DNA of 64,000 nucleotides from contig JAXRKP010001260.1 in assembly GCA_037039925.1 (NCBI GenBank), positions 62,001 through 126,000 on the forward strand. Direction: 5' to 3'. The stretch comes from Doris montereyensis. Its lineage: Eukaryota > Mollusca > Gastropoda > Nudibranchia > Dorididae. This document shows, one piece after another, positions 52,901 through 61,484 of this stretch. A model generated the notes under the pieces. It was not told where the DNA came from and made no database searches. It saw only the letters and a program-made list of their open reading frames with translations. The position numbers and the translations under genes were made by a program. Position 1 is the first letter of the stretch; each line of letters starts with the position of its first letter.

Positions 52901-55900
52901 GTGTTCAAACATGTGGATCCAACACGGAATCAATGTACATGGAGTGCATCTCCAAAGAGCTCAGATTTTCAGATGATGTCATTTTATTTTCAGGAAAGGA
53001 GGAAGACCCTTAAAAACAGTTTTTAACAAGCTCAACACACAAAGTCATGAAAAAAGAACTCAAGATTCATAAAGGAAAAAATGAAAAAGGTCCAACTATG
53101 AGTCAGGCAAAGAGATAAAAATAGAAAATGAGGTCATTCAAGAGAGACAAAATATACATACTGTAGTCAAAAATGGTACAGTAGTGACCGCCTAAATGAT
53201 CGGTGCTTGGGAAGCAGATAAAATGGGCACTTAAATGAAACGGGCATTTAGACGAAAAGTAGGTCAGGGGCAATAATTTGGGGGCAGGCCTATTTCTGTG
53301 AAGTTGGCTTTCCTTAGTGACTTATCAATTTCATCCAGGATTTGAAGCTTCTTTTTGTAAATTATTTCCTGGTTTAATCGTTTTTATTTTCAAGATGTAG
53401 ATCTATGTGGCTGTGTATAATTCAAGTCGTTGCTATGGAGGCTAAGAAAAGGACCTGATCCAGTGTTTCCTCATTAACTGGCATAACCCACACTACAATC
53501 ACGTGACTTATTTAATCACGAAACCTAGGACTTATGTAATTATGCAAATTTGGAGGAAAAAAACTGGATAAAGAAAAGCATCATCCAACGGGATCAATGT
53601 GTAAATAAATTAACACGAATCTTTCAGCTCTTTTGATTCATGTTAAGATTAAGACAACAGACAGACAAGGATAAAGATTCATAGCCAGATCGTTTGTTTT
53701 GAAGTCATCACCTGTACGAAGACTTTAATGCGAGAAACAGGAACACCTGACACACTGAGGTGGTGAAGGCGCCGGATGGGTTGACCGTCTCTCACCACTT
53801 AACACCGAAGTCACAAAGGATACGCCAATGCCAGACAGGGCGTGGGGAGACGCCAGGTGATTGCATGCCACTTACAGATTCGATAACAAGAAAGAGATGT
53901 GGGTGGAGTCCCGAAGACTTCAATTCCTAATTGCCTGATGATAAACCAGGATCTAATGGGACAAAGGATGTGTTGTACAGTGGTGGAGTTATGAAGAGAA
54001 GATTGGTCAATATTTAATACATTAGGCCTACAATGGATGGGTAATGAAGGGTGGTTGCAATGCATGGTACATTCTTTGACGGACATAAGCCCTATTAGAT
54101 TAGCGATCGGATTACAGGTATGATAAAGAAAAAGATAATATTTAATCATTTACGGACGTATTTAACAATACTTTGGAGAAAAAGATACCTGTAGTTACCG
54201 TTGAGACCGGGCATTTAGGCGAAAATCTTGGTTTTGAAACGGACATTTAGAGGGGCAATTTATATAGAATAAAATCGGTTTCATTGAGATTATGGCATTT
54301 AGGTGAAACAGACATTTAGGAAGCGGGCATTTAGTGTATTCAAAAACAAAACTGAGGAGCAAATGAAAACAAGAATACAACACGCCTGGTACAGTTTTGG
54401 GGAAACAGAGACATTTTTCAAGATAAAGATTTCCCACTGTCTATGAAAACAAAAGTATTCAATCAATGTGTGTTGCCCATTATGCCATACTGACACCAGA
54501 CCTAGTCAATATCAAAGAAACTAGCAAGAAAACTGCAAACCACCCAAAGACCAATGGAGAGAAAAATTTTATATATTAGACTCCAAGACAAAATCTCTTG
54601 CATTGAAATAAGAAAAGAATTGGCAGTCACTGACGTCTTCAAATGCTCACTCGGACAAAAATGGAAATGGGCTGGCCGATAGTGAGATTTAAAGACAATA
54701 GATAGACAAAAAGATGTACAGAATGGCAGCCAATAAATGGACACAGAAACCAAGGAAGACCATCAACAAGATGGCATGACGACTTTGAAAAATACATCAG
54801 AGCAACATGGCCAAGGAACGAGGAACAGAACTCGCTGGAAGGCATCTGTGGAGAGCTACATCCTGCAGTAGATTGATGATGCCTAATCGGCAAAGTAGCA
54901 TAAGAGTACTGTTTATCATTGTTAATTTGGTTGTGACCTGTCATATTGCTAGCAATTTATTTTCGTATTGCTTTTACTTTTACTTTAATCACCTTCACAT
55001 TAAGGATACACACATATATGCAATTTAGGATAGACCAATTATCAGGATCAGCATTATGCCAAATTTACTTTTCTTTGACACAGGAATCCCTGGACTATCA
55101 TACCAGTGCAATTCTTGCTGCTGCTATTGACACCGCAACACTCCTTTCAGAAGAGAGACCGATCCCATGAGATTGTATGACATTACTTCCACATTTAACT
55201 GTCAGGGTCGAAAGGTAATAGATTTTAGATAATTCCTTGAGTTTCATTTTACTTCTGTAAGACATTTATATCAAAGAATTACACAGACAATACGGTATCA
55301 TCATGTTTATGTCATTAATAGTGTGTTGCTCCATTTTACAGTTAAAGCATCATAAAATCTTAAACTCTGAAATTCTGAAGCTCATCTCTTTATTTTTTTC
55401 AGGTGTGTGCAGTAAACGGAAGTCTACCCTTCCCCTGTTGACATTGGAAAATCTTTTGCCCAATCATTGATTCAGTTGGGTGATAAAGATCCGTGGGTGT
55501 CTCTGACACCTCATGTTAAGTGTGTCAATTCACCATATTTTCAATCATGCGTAATAAGGAATGCCAAAAATGTTGGACAGAAGGTGATCATTCTTCTTAA
55601 GTTCTGTCTTTTTTTCCAGGAAAGTCATGAAGTAACATAAGATTATCATGCAGATCAGAAGAAGACATTTTTTTTCTATTTTCAACACCAATTTTAAAAG
55701 CTGCATAAATAAGCATGTTTAAAAAACCTAGATGACCTGTTGTCATTTCTGTTATCCAGATTTGTAAAGATGCCAAACTATTCTGCCTACACAAGCTCTT
55801 CATTGTTCTTATCCCTCCTTACCCCCAGTAGGTCAAAAAGGAAAAAGGAAAAGATAGAGGAAAGCAAAATCAAACAACAATGACAAAAATGCTTTCTTAT

Positions 55901-58900
55901 CTGTTTTATCTTTTGTTTGTAAGCTTACATGATGTTCATGCGTTGTGAAGGAGGCTCTTTGATGGGACCAGCAATGACCATTAAGCAGCACCACTATATC
56001 CCTGATTCAGTTTCATTGTCTAATAATTATTTTAAACTCTCTATCGGATTTAATAACCTTACTTAAAACTATGTTTTATTCACCTTCAGGGCGACTGAAC
56101 AGAAAGATGCCCATCATCCTTTAGCTGCATGCGCGTCACTGGACAGTATTTTGAGATTGTATTTAACAGAGACCTATCCTCGATCTTTAAAGTGAGTAAA
56201 TATTAAAATTAAACGTACCTCAAGATCCATCCTTAACCCTTTAGTGTTCAAATGTTGTTGTTGTTTTTTCAGGTAGAAATTTGCTCCACGTAATTCTTGC
56301 ATATTTAACGACCTCATGTCTTTTGAAATCCGAATATGCCAACATATTCATATGAGCTCCAAGAAAACTATCAAGGATATCAAAAAACTGTTCTGGGGGC
56401 AATAAAGAGCATGAGAAAGACCAAAGCATGCCCAATACAGCAAAAGGAAAGCAAAACAGGAAGAGTTTGGACAAAGATTTCAAGAAAGTTATCAGGCAAT
56501 CAAAAGATGTTTTGGGGAACAATAAACAGCATGAAGAAGACCAAAGCATGCCCAATTAGATAAATTAAGAACACCAAAGGAGAATTAATGAAGGAAGACA
56601 GCGAAATGATGGAAAGATGGAAACATTTTTTTCAGCAATTACATAATCCCTTCAGAACATATTCCCTCTAGAACATATTAAACAAGGAGTACAGATCAAC
56701 CAGTAAGAATAATAAATAATCCAGATAAGATAACTGAAGATGTAGATGTCTCAATGGAAGAAATTCATACAATTATAGAAAGGCTACAGGAGCAGATCAA
56801 GTTTATCCAGAAATGATTATAAATCAAAGGAGAGCGGCAGGCAAACTACTGCATGCAATATGTCAACAAGCATGGAAGTTAAAACAGGTGCCATATGATT
56901 GGAAAAAGGAATGATTGTACCATACACAAACTATGGAGGGATATCACCTTACTACTAAGCATAGCAGGAATAGTATATGCCAGGATACTAGAAATGAGAC
57001 AGAGGAAAAGAGTAGAGATCAGATTGAAGAACATAAGAGCGGATTCAGACCAGGGAGAAGTGTACAGACCACATGTTTACAATTATACAAATAAAAGAAA
57101 AATTCCTTAGAAGAAATATTGACTTAGAAAAGGCATTTGACACTGAGGAGTGATGAACAATGGCATTTTTTAAAAGAACATAGTGTATATCAAAATTTGA
57201 TAGAAGCTGTTAAAAAGTTTTTACAATAAACCAACATATGCAGTGAGAGTTAGTGGAAACTTATTTAAAGAATGTGATGTAGGTTAGAAAGGGCTGTATT
57301 CTAAGCCCTCTTTTGTTTATCATATTTATGGATTCAGTCGCAAAATGAATGTAGGTATGTGGAAACTCAAACCAGTAAATCTATCAATGCTTTCATTTGC
57401 TGATGATTTAACTCTATTTGAGAAGTCAGAATGGGACCTTGAGTATACTATTAACATACTGATAAATGAACTAAATAAATGAGGAATAAAAGTAAGGCAA
57501 AGAAAACAATGCTAGTAACTAGGAAGCTAAAATACAACATCTTGAACTAGGCTGAGAGAAGTAAGAACAAGTTCAAAGCTAAAATTACTTAGGAGTAATC
57601 ATTAACTCAGAGGGAAAACTAAGAGAAAAAATCAGCCAGAGAATCCAAAAGGCAAGGGCAATATATAACCATCTAGGAAAGGTATTTGTAGGTAAACAAG
57701 AATTGTCAACAAAAACCAAAAGGGCAGTTTACAACACAGTTTATTGTCCTGCTCTCCTCTATGGCAGTGAAACCTAGATCTTAAACAGTAGAGAATGCAG
57801 AAGAGTACAATCAGCTGACATGAAATATCTAAGGAGACAACACACAACAATAAGAAATCAAAATCAAAACAGATGGCATAAAAAACTAAAATAGAAATAA
57901 ATCAACTGAGATGATCTGGGCATGTAAACAGAATGAAGGAAAAGAGAATAACTGAATTAGTACACAATGCTAAAATCAAGGCAAAAGATCAAAAGGCAGA
58001 CCTCAGAGAAAGTGGGGAAGAAGATATAAAGGAGGCATTAAAGCAACAAAAATTTAAACCCTCACAGAAGGAAACAGAAAATGTCAGGACATGGTAGTTT
58101 GAAGAAAGATAATTTCGGACATCTAAACCCATATACAGGAAGGTAGAATAGGAATTGATAAAGAAAGAAAGAAAGAATTACGGTTTAGAGGAAATAAAAA
58201 ACTGATTGTTTATCATTGAATGAGTTCCTTTAAAATGGGTGCCAAAAATCAACTACTGAGTTGTTCTCCAAGGTGAACAAAGTTAAGAAAAACACCTCAA
58301 AAACATTACTTTTAAATAAAAATGAATCTATAAATATGCAAGTTATTTTTGCTGACTTATATTTTTTCTGAAACAGAAGAGGAAATCTGCCATCATATTG
58401 TACTTCCATGATACCTATTGATACCTTTTAAAAAAAATATTTTACTTTTTTTCACATCTTTTCATTTCATCCTTAATCTAATAAAAAGATTTTATGTAAA
58501 GATTGAGTTATAGCAGGCTCACCCACCATACCCAATTTATCCCCTAGCAAGTCATTTCATTAAAAATCTTTCTCAACTCCCTGTCGGGTGCATTGCACTA
58601 ACACTCTGACAAGATCTTTCTCTCTGGGTACTCATTGTCACCTGAGTCAAATGAGAAAAGCAGAGTAAAGTAGCTTTCCTAAGAATAGAACATGATAAAA
58701 AGAAACCTGGGCTAGCCAAGGTTTTGAACTAATGTCATCGTGACTACAGACTCACAACAGCTTTGTTAAAACTTATCCTTGTCAGCATTTTCAAACCTGA
58801 TGTCATTTTTTTCTGTGATTTTTGCCCTTTCTCTGCAAGACAAGCACGCTTTGCATTTGGTTGTATTTTCCTAAACGCTTTCTGAAATTTCTTCCTTCAT

Positions 58901-61429
58901 TTCAGTTCTCCATGTGTTATGAAAAATGCGATGAAATTGGACGCCTCATATCCTCATATCTTTCATCCTACAGTTAATTGTGAAGGGGTTTTATCAAACA
59001 CTCAGAGGTCATCAGTTTGTGGTAAGAAATTGTGATAACGTCATTTTAGTTATCATGGAAATGTTCTCAAAGGAAGCAAATATCACACATTATAGCTTGT
59101 TGAATATGTGGCAGAGTGAAAAATTTCTTATTGCTCATTAATTTTATATGTACTAGTGAGAATGATAATTATTATAATGCCCATAATAATACTAGTCGTT
59201 AATTGTAACCATTATAATGATAATGATAATAACAATGATAATAATGATAAAGATCATAATAATGATACAGACCTTTTAGTATCCTCAAATCTCCAAACAA
59301 AAAAAGGTATATGTTGGCCGCAGGATAGTGTTTGTACTCTATTCCTTCTATTCTATTCTGGATATATAAACAAGTGACCCTTGTAGATAAAAAAAGTTTT
59401 AACAATTTGTAGAATTTGTGGAGGTCTGATTTAACCCTTACGTTGCCACGTTCGCCAATTTGCAAACATACCGATCATGGCTGGCAGTGCCACGTTCGCC
59501 AAAAGGCGAATTATGAATTCGCCTCAATTAATGACCGAATGTCGCTCTCTCGTCATTGCCGATTTTTCACAGTGACTTCCCTTGATTCATAAGACATTCC
59601 CTTTCGCTTTGTGATTTTTTTCACCGTCAAAAAACATCGATTGACGTCTTTTTTATCGATTTTTCCAAATTTTTACCGACAACTGCAAAGTGACAGTGAG
59701 GACGACATTTATAGACATGATAGGGACTCTGAAGAGGAATTTCAATCAGATAATGAGGTTTTTGACTCTGATTTGTCAAGTGACAATGATAGTAATAGTA
59801 GCGGAGACGATTTGAGCAATACAGATGAGGAAAGACCAGGGATAGCGAGAGGGCGTGTCCCACCAAGGCAAGAACCTGGATGGAGATGGGAAACACTGCT
59901 CAATTTAGAAACTGAAATGCAAAGGAATGGCTCATTGACTTTGATTCTGACTCAATAGGAATAAAGAATGTAAATCTATATCCAGATGTGGCTGATGAGG
60001 CTGAGGCTTATTTTAGACTGCTTTTCCCTGATCTCGTAAGAGCGCAAACTCTCCGTGAGCTGTAAAACAGCAAGGACCTTCACGTCCTGCCGCAGAGAAT
60101 AAAGTCTCGAGCCCCTCATTACCCCTCAAATGGTAACCGATCCCAAATATCAACCTGATTGCAAAGTTTCCAAAAATCAAAATCAGAACGCAGACAAGAT
60201 TCTTCTGCCAACAATGTGTTGTTCCCTTGTGCACATATCCTTGTCATGTGATTTTTCATACAAATGATGACATTGCCCAAGCCCGTAAAGCCGTTGAACC
60301 CGAAATGGAAGGCACAAACAGAAAAAGAAAGAGATAATAAGTTACTGAATAACTGACATTCACTGACAATCAAATAAACAACTCAAGAAGCAAGTGAAAA
60401 AGCTGGGTTTTGTTTTGCAAATTGATTTATTTTTGTAGAGTGAAAGTCCATATCTTCAGTTTGTTTTCATGTTTTGTCAATCTCCTTTTCTGCTCTCTCT
60501 TTCATAGGCAAGCACACCAGCACCACCAAACCAGTCTCATAATAACAGGACATCATCTTGCATAGATTTCCACATATTCAGAGGCCAATTATTGATTATT
60601 AGAATGTAAAAAAAATCAATAATGTGAGAATATAATTTTTTTACATATTTATCAAATATTCAAGATGGCCGCCATGGTCACATGACCTAATTTGCATATC
60701 CAACTTCTGGAATATGTAGCCCATCCACTTATATAACACACCTGCAAATTTGATCAACTTTACTCGAATAGGTTTTGAACAGGATTTTTCCCCTGAAAGT
60801 ACCCGTTTTCATGAAATTTTGTCAAAACCCTTGGCAATGGGGATGATATTTGGGCCAATATAGCTTGGCAATGTAAGGGTTAAATTGTGATTACACGATT
60901 GACCTTATTTCCTTATAGTATAATTTGTTGACACATTTTAGATATATGGTATGACTCCATAGTATCATTAATCAACATTGTCAAGTAAATCTTAAGAAGA
61001 GTATTTATTAAAAGAAAATTACAAAGTAAAATTTTTTGGTCTTCTTCCATTGATTATAAATAAAATCATGCATTGCTTTTTATGTGCTGATGTAAGATAA
61101 TCATCAATGGAAGCCAAAGGACAATATTTATGATGTATTTTATCAATGTAGGATTTTTAGTATAATTGAGCCAACTTAACTGTCCTGGATGTTCTGTTAT
61201 TTATTTCTTTTCACGTTTATGTTCAGGAGTGGAGTCTGTACCTGTCATGACATCTCTGCAATCCAGCTCTGATGTCTTCAGCTATGTTGACAGCCTGGAG
61301 GGCAGCGTGTCGCGTTTCAACATTTCTAAACATCAGCATTTCATCGAAGCAGGACTGGATCCTGATGATTTTACTGAAACTCTACAAGGTTTAAAAGATT
61401 TGGCTCAAGCATACAAGGAACCCTCTTGA
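30424..61429 (+). CDS. MSTO1: MSTO1 (misato) gene, right copy, exons 2-14
   Basis: Thirteen exons with AG/GT borders read in order as misato, a tubulin/FtsZ-like protein (yeast Dml1 family) that controls mitochondrial distribution and morphology at the outer membrane and in the cytosol. Exons: 30424-30517, 32278-32388, 34421-34493, 35553-35622, 35820-35978, 38474-38591, 47372-47506, 50965-51118, 55084-55214, 55403-55583, 56090-56191, 58906-59021, 61227-61429. Diagnostic peptides are VWSDYLRTCLHPRSI, YFTEECDHLQ/GFKLLIDSHNAFGG across a splice, and TSAILAAAIDT. Splice phases agree between most neighbours. Exon 1 (expected to encode the LGH...HWWN motif) was not found. Single- or two-base indels break the frame in exons 3, 6, 9, 10 and 11, so as written the product is not intact; decay or consensus error are both possible. 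Identification is by recall of the animal family, not by a search. Confidence 0.85.
30575..30765. mobile_element. Possible pogo-like remnant
   Basis: TACAGTAGAACGCTCGATAA and, further on, GATAATCGGACTTGATTTT resemble the ends of Tigger/pogo elements (CAGTAGAACCTCGATAATCC type). Short and weak. It explains why the frame past MSTO1 exon 2 continues without homology. Confidence 0.3.
31040..31310 (+). mobile_element. Non-LTR retrotransposon 3' fragment (spacer, plus)
   Basis: Frame with stops encoding HSWERTARRPKAQELGQWKW, IGHNLREVAIRHALQWNPQG and CLYPGIR: the C-terminal tail of an RT polyprotein, followed by an imperfect ATAATGATAATAATAA tail. Confidence 0.65.
31454..32022 (-). mobile_element. 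Non-LTR retrotransposon 3' fragment (minus, crossing the palindrome edge)
   Basis: Reverse strand: STKTKLKIFKLNIQKRLLYG, AETW, then NSWGIHWPEIISNVELCRRT and LPKGQQVIINSKMQ; RT C-terminal region of another LINE copy. It faces the fragment at 31040-31310 tail to tail. Its 5' 50 bases (31970-32022) are shared with the left arm; the rest lies in the spacer, so the duplication edge cuts through it. Confidence 0.7.
32278..32388 (+). CDS. MSTO1: MSTO1 exon 3 (right)
   Basis: The acceptor is TTCCTCAG and the donor CTG|GTAACT. It encodes VTYTP..LVAFDLNHSLGSLKREG, the TYTPRL...LKGSLSSLKEEG segment of misato. A run of five C near 32291 has one C too many for the frame. Confidence 0.8.
33294..33923. mobile_element. 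Inverted-repeat element GGGGCGTTTAGC (right, intron 3)
   Basis: Mirror of 26070-26698 with the same inverted ends. Confidence 0.6.
34421..34493 (+). CDS. MSTO1: MSTO1 exon 4 (right)
   Basis: Acceptor GTGCCAAG; donor GAG|GTATGT. Encodes TGDVTLHQAQVGKKNRYL then EDLDQE, equivalent to the family's [20 protein letters not shown]. In frame on this arm. Confidence 0.78.
34861..34934. repeat. (GT)n/(AT)n microsatellite (right)
   Basis: Mirror of 25074-25131 with a longer AT run of about 68 bp. Confidence 0.9.
34935..35155 (-). mobile_element. tRNA-derived SINE ending in (AT)n (right, intron 4)
   Basis: Mirror of 24860-25075; the (AT)n lies at its 3' side (34867-34934). Confidence 0.78.
35553..35622 (+). 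CDS. MSTO1: MSTO1 exon 5 (right)
   Basis: Acceptor TTCAATTAG; donor ATAG|GTAATT. A low-complexity acidic linker, NLQQNEEANETSKPETDI then ISENI, phase 0 in and 1 out, consistent with both neighbours. It corresponds to the poorly conserved linker before the VWSDFL motif; assignment rests on splice context and phase. Confidence 0.7.
35820..35978 (+). CDS. MSTO1: MSTO1 exon 6 (right)
   Basis: Acceptor ATTTTGCAG; donor AATAA|GTGAGT. Contains the family signature VWSDYLRTCLHPRSIHILED. About two bases are missing between 35860 and 35890 relative to the left arm (T run and ATTTATCG versus ATTGTCG), which breaks the frame ahead of the signature. Confidence 0.85.
36180..36803. mobile_element. Non-autonomous DNA transposon with 8-bp target-site duplication (right)
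   Basis: Mirror of 23211-23831. The homopolymer is 15 C here against 19 G on the left, and two extra bases (AC) lie at its left edge. Confidence 0.7.
37041..38390. mobile_element. Element with long internal inverted repeats (right, intron 6)
   Basis: Mirror of 21640-22975; hairpin arms 37041-37420 and about 38000-38390. Confidence 0.7.
38474..38591 (+). CDS. MSTO1: MSTO1 exon 7 (right)
   Basis: Acceptor GATTTTCAG; donor CTTCAG|GTTTGT. Encodes PEQPFDVFGLGQQALASG and RVEDKIRYFTEECDHLQ, matching the FGQGESVLK...ELEDRLHFYVEECDYLQ block. Frame is open and ends in phase 0. Confidence 0.88.
38878..39157 (+). mobile_element. tRNA-derived SINE (right, intron 7)
   Basis: GTGGCGTCGGTGGCCAAGCG head, B-box-like GAATTTGAATCCTAG, body with GCTTGGGAGTAAAAACC and TTCTGGCTCATGGGCCGTCA near the 3' end. 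Confidence 0.8.
39535..39650. repeat. 54-bp tandem duplication (right)
   Basis: Mirror of 20375-20485. Confidence 0.75.
40165..46138 (-). repeat. 49-bp minisatellite array (right), ~122 units
   Basis: Mirror array of about 5.97 kb, in the reverse orientation. It is 1.3 kb longer than the left, and contains a large internal tandem duplication (about 42700-44100 repeated as about 44400-45790). Intron 7 of the right MSTO1 copy. Confidence 0.97.
42700..45800. repeat. ~1.66-kb higher-order duplication inside the right array
   Basis: Rare unit variants recur at constant spacing: ACTTAGCTTG at 43391 and 45058 (1667 apart), CCTACGATAACCC at 44121 and 45781 (1660 apart), and the ordered block with CATGGTTTGTCTATAAAACA in both. 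In the left array the corresponding variants occur once. Confidence 0.85.
47372..47506 (+). CDS. MSTO1: MSTO1 exon 8 (right)
   Basis: Acceptor TTTTCAACAG; donor GATGAA|GTATTT. Exactly 135 nt (45 codons). Encodes GFKLLIDSHNAFGGVAST, YLADEF and FSLTPANPPDE, the tubulin-like core segment GFQ-LCD-H-GFSG of misato. The 49-bp minisatellite lies in the intron just before it. Confidence 0.9.
48190..48735 (+). mobile_element. LINE family 1, 3' fragment (right)
   Basis: Mirror of 12560-13090; ends in a GAAGAAAAAAAGAAAG-like tail near 48730. In intron 8, next to the hAT remnant. Confidence 0.78.
49200..50150 (-). pseudogene. hAT transposase remnant, GTF2IRD2/ZBED-like (right)
   Basis: Mirror of 11132-12100, ending at the hAT-type terminus (reverse of GGACTTTGGACATGCCTG) near 50146. 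Frame shifts differ from the left copy (for example a deletion near 49414 changes the reading before QLLPPVNYY). Confidence 0.7.
50965..51118 (+). CDS. MSTO1: MSTO1 exon 9 (right)
   Basis: Acceptor TTCTTCACCAG; donor AAAG|GTAGTT. Encodes RILNSALSLYNI, SSLYVPLSLASSLWK and VTMPYLTHK, matching RLLNTAFGLVHL...SSLVCPLSLGGSL...FPYLHYD. One extra base near the donor compared with the left arm shifts the exit phase. Confidence 0.87.
51277..51570 (+). mobile_element. tRNA-derived SINE (right, intron 9)
   Basis: Mirror of 9705-9995, starting GTGGCGTCGGTGGCTGAATA and ending at the TTTACTTTATTTAC tail. Confidence 0.8.
52558..52740. mobile_element. Small insertion with 10-bp inverted ends (right)
   Basis: Ends TAAACGCATA and TATGCGTTTA, about 183 bp, placed where the LINE coding text breaks after MRKTNVN. 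No coding content. Probably a miniature inverted-repeat element; the mirror is at about 8540-8730. Confidence 0.45.
53174..54345. mobile_element. TA-flanked inverted-repeat element with CCTAAATG motif (right)
   Basis: Mirror of 6915-8103, starting TACAGTAGTGACCGCC and ending CATTTAGTGTA, in the same place within the LINE. Confidence 0.6.
55084..55214 (+). CDS. MSTO1: MSTO1 exon 10 (right)
   Basis: Acceptor TTTGACACAG; donor CGAAAG|GTAATA. Encodes ESLDYHTSAILAAAIDTATL, equal to the family's HCSAILATALDTVTVPYR. One C is missing after ACACTC relative to the left arm (131 versus 132 nt), which breaks the frame. Confidence 0.88.
55403..55583 (+). CDS. MSTO1: MSTO1 exon 11 (right)
   Basis: Acceptor TTTTTTTCAG; donor AGAAG|GTGATC. 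Encodes VCAVNGSLPFP, SLIQLGDKDPWVSLTPH and FQSCVIR, matching VVTAGAIIPFPLA...SLMQFGGATPWTPLS...AQSVVLRG. There is one extra C in the CCCC run and two G lost near 55559, at sites different from the left arm's defect. Confidence 0.86.
56090..56191 (+). CDS. MSTO1: MSTO1 exon 12 (right)
   Basis: Acceptor CACCTTCAG; donor TTAAA|GTGAGT. Encodes ATEQKDAHHPLAACAS then LDSILRLYLTETYPRSL, equivalent to ALHACTTGEEILAQYLQQ. Open, phase 1 completed on entry and phase 2 on exit, which fits exon 13. The left arm lacks a CG here. Confidence 0.82.
56330..58180 (+). mobile_element. Non-LTR retrotransposon, decayed (LINE family 1, right)
   Basis: Plus-strand mirror of 3068-4930. In several frames: ATGADQVYPEMI, SGFRPGRS-like region near 57040, SFADDLTLFEKSEWDL-like text near 57395 (the RT catalytic box reads as SFADD with frameshifts), TKRAVYNTVYCPALLYGSE near 57710, ending in AAAG repeats at about 58160-58180. 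No intact frame. Confidence 0.8.
58906..59021 (+). CDS. MSTO1: MSTO1 exon 13 (right)
   Basis: Acceptor CTTCATTTCAG; donor TTTGTG|GTAAGA. Encodes SPCVMKNAMKLDASYPHI then FHPTVNCEGVLSNTQRSSV, matching LLLTPCRVAPPYPHLFSS. Phase 2 in and phase 1 out agrees with both neighbours. Confidence 0.82.
59431..60883 (+). mobile_element. piggyBac-type element, internally deleted (right)
   Basis: Mirror of 355-1813, with TTAA at 59431-59434 and 60880-60883 and CCCTTACGTTGCCA / CCCTTACATTGCCA inverted ends. The transposase-derived frame starts at about 59690 but the ATG is lost (ACAACTGCAAAG against ACAACTATGCAAAG). A base is missing near 59912 and the middle (60040-60130) differs. Confidence 0.85.
61227..61429 (+). 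CDS. MSTO1: MSTO1 exon 14, terminal (right)
   Basis: Acceptor TATGTTCAG, then GVESVPVMTSLQSSSDVF, FIEAGLDPDDFTETLQGLK and DLAQAYKEPS followed by TGA at 61427-61429. This is the misato C-terminus (AVESIPV...[25 protein letters not shown]). The poly(A) signal follows 50 bases later. Only its first seven bases pair with the left edge of the window, so the rest cannot be tested for duplication. Confidence 0.9.
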
Positions 61430-61478
61430 TATTTCTTCTCATCAAGTGTCTTTGTTTTTTGCTACTGATTTGCTATGC

Positions 61479-61484
61479 AATAAA
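61479..61484 (+). promoter_or_regulatory. MSTO1 poly(A) signal AATAAA
   Basis: Canonical AATAAA 50 bases after the stop codon of the terminal misato exon, implying a very short 3' UTR. Confidence 0.7.

Larger units (their letters stand above)
51600..54880 (+). mobile_element. LINE family 2 with nested insertions (right)
   Basis: A Lys/Glu-rich linker (51660-52030) leads into the RT domain (KKGDPRDIKNYRPI at about 52270). Next come the VRKHLIQ/EHFTILEAMRKTNVN part (52490-52565), a small insertion (52558-52740), then ECISKELRFSDDVILFSG (52930-53000; the catalytic box reads SDDV rather than the usual ADDV). A second insertion (about 53174-54345) follows, then DIFQDKDFPLSMKTKVFNQC, ISKKLARKLQTTQR and WKWAGR, typical of RT C-termini. 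Many stops; inactive. Confidence 0.83.
31970..61233. repeat. Right arm of the inverted duplication
   Basis: Mirror partner of 1-28005. The inner edge lies within a minus-strand LINE fragment that continues into the spacer. The last base that can be paired inside this window is 61233, seven bases into the terminal MSTO1 exon, because the left arm runs off the window there. The true outer boundary may therefore be further right. This arm is about 1.26 kb longer than the left, mostly from the minisatellite. Confidence 0.97.

Noticed and set aside
1..61233. Palindrome as a plain missed-adapter read
   Set aside because: The arms do not meet: 4 kb of unique sequence with a matching exon 2 lies between them, and the minisatellite differs by a 1.66-kb block. 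A misjoin of haplotypes is not excluded.
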